Source of the DNA: Peptococcaceae bacterium
Lineage (GTDB): Bacteria > Bacillota > Desulfitobacteriia > Desulfitobacteriales > Syntrophobotulaceae
NCBI GenBank assembly: GCA_012523535.1
Contig: JAAYII010000216.1
Location: 1 to 5,033 of the forward strand
Direction: 5' to 3'
Length of the DNA stretch: 5,033 nucleotides
The notes beneath the pieces were generated by a model that was given only the letters and a program-made list of their open reading frames with translations, was not told the origin of the DNA and did no database searches. Of the stretch, positions 4,947 to 5,033 are shown in pieces. The position numbers and the translations under genes were made by a program. Numbering within the stretch: the first letter of the stretch is position 1; each line of letters begins with the position of its first letter.

Positions 4947-5033
4947 AAAAGATAAGTTATATAAAAGAAAAGCTCTATAAAAGAAAAGTTCTATTAAAGA
5001 AAAGTTCTATTAAAGATAAAAGATCTATTAAAG
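4947..5033. repeat. 16-bp tandem repeat array, continuing past the right edge
   Basis: Units are AAAAGATAAGTTATAT (4947-4962, 14 of 16 matches), AAAAGAAAAGCTCTAT (4963-4978), AAAAGAAAAGTTCTAT (4979-4994), TAAAGAAAAGTTCTAT (4995-5010), an 18-nt variant TAAAGATAAAAGATCTAT (5011-5028) and the start of another (5029-5033). One strand is purine-rich. No ORF of note covers it. It lies upstream of the minus-strand operon, and what lies beyond the window is unknown. Confidence 0.85.

Overview
The window looks like chromosomal DNA from a low- to mid-G+C Gram-positive bacterium of the Bacillota, most likely a Clostridia-type anaerobe. Evidence is the PepV-type M20 dipeptidase, strong AGGAGG-like ribosome binding sites, a sigma factor / zinc-finger anti-sigma pair, and LiaI/LiaF-like and DUF4097-type envelope proteins. 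I cannot name the genus. No phage, insertion sequence, CRISPR, tRNA or rRNA signal was seen.

Layout: one plus-strand gene at the left (2-1435, 5'-incomplete) encodes a PepV/Sapep-like di-zinc dipeptidase. It converges on a four-gene minus-strand operon filling the rest. In order of transcription these are an ECF-type RNA polymerase sigma factor (4745-4224), a membrane-anchored zinc-finger anti-sigma factor (4227-3697), a polytopic membrane protein with a duplicated TM2-like unit and a C-terminal helix pair (3690-2815), and a membrane-anchored DUF4097-type beta-repeat protein (2702-1620). A good intrinsic terminator (1534-1503, minus) closes the operon. Sigma and anti-sigma overlap by ATGA, and the third gene starts 6 nt after the anti-sigma stop, so the first three are tightly coupled.

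Working model (inference): the anti-sigma holds the sigma at the membrane. An envelope signal, possibly sensed with the help of the two downstream membrane proteins, releases it to activate an envelope-maintenance regulon. The two downstream proteins appear to share a LiaI/LiaF-like two-helix module, which suggests that they work together.

The most unusual features are: (i) the sigma factor has no ATG, GTG or TTG where its strong Shine-Dalgarno and family alignment place the start, an ATA standing there instead; (ii) a tandem array straddles the stop codon of the third gene, with 12-nt (in-frame) spacing in the coding part and 14-nt spacing beyond the stop, where it reads as a chain of five-codon mini-ORFs with ATGA overlaps; and (iii) several unrelated short tandem repeats (13, 14, 12/13 and 16 nt) lie in the intergenic spaces, including a 16-nt array running off the right edge.
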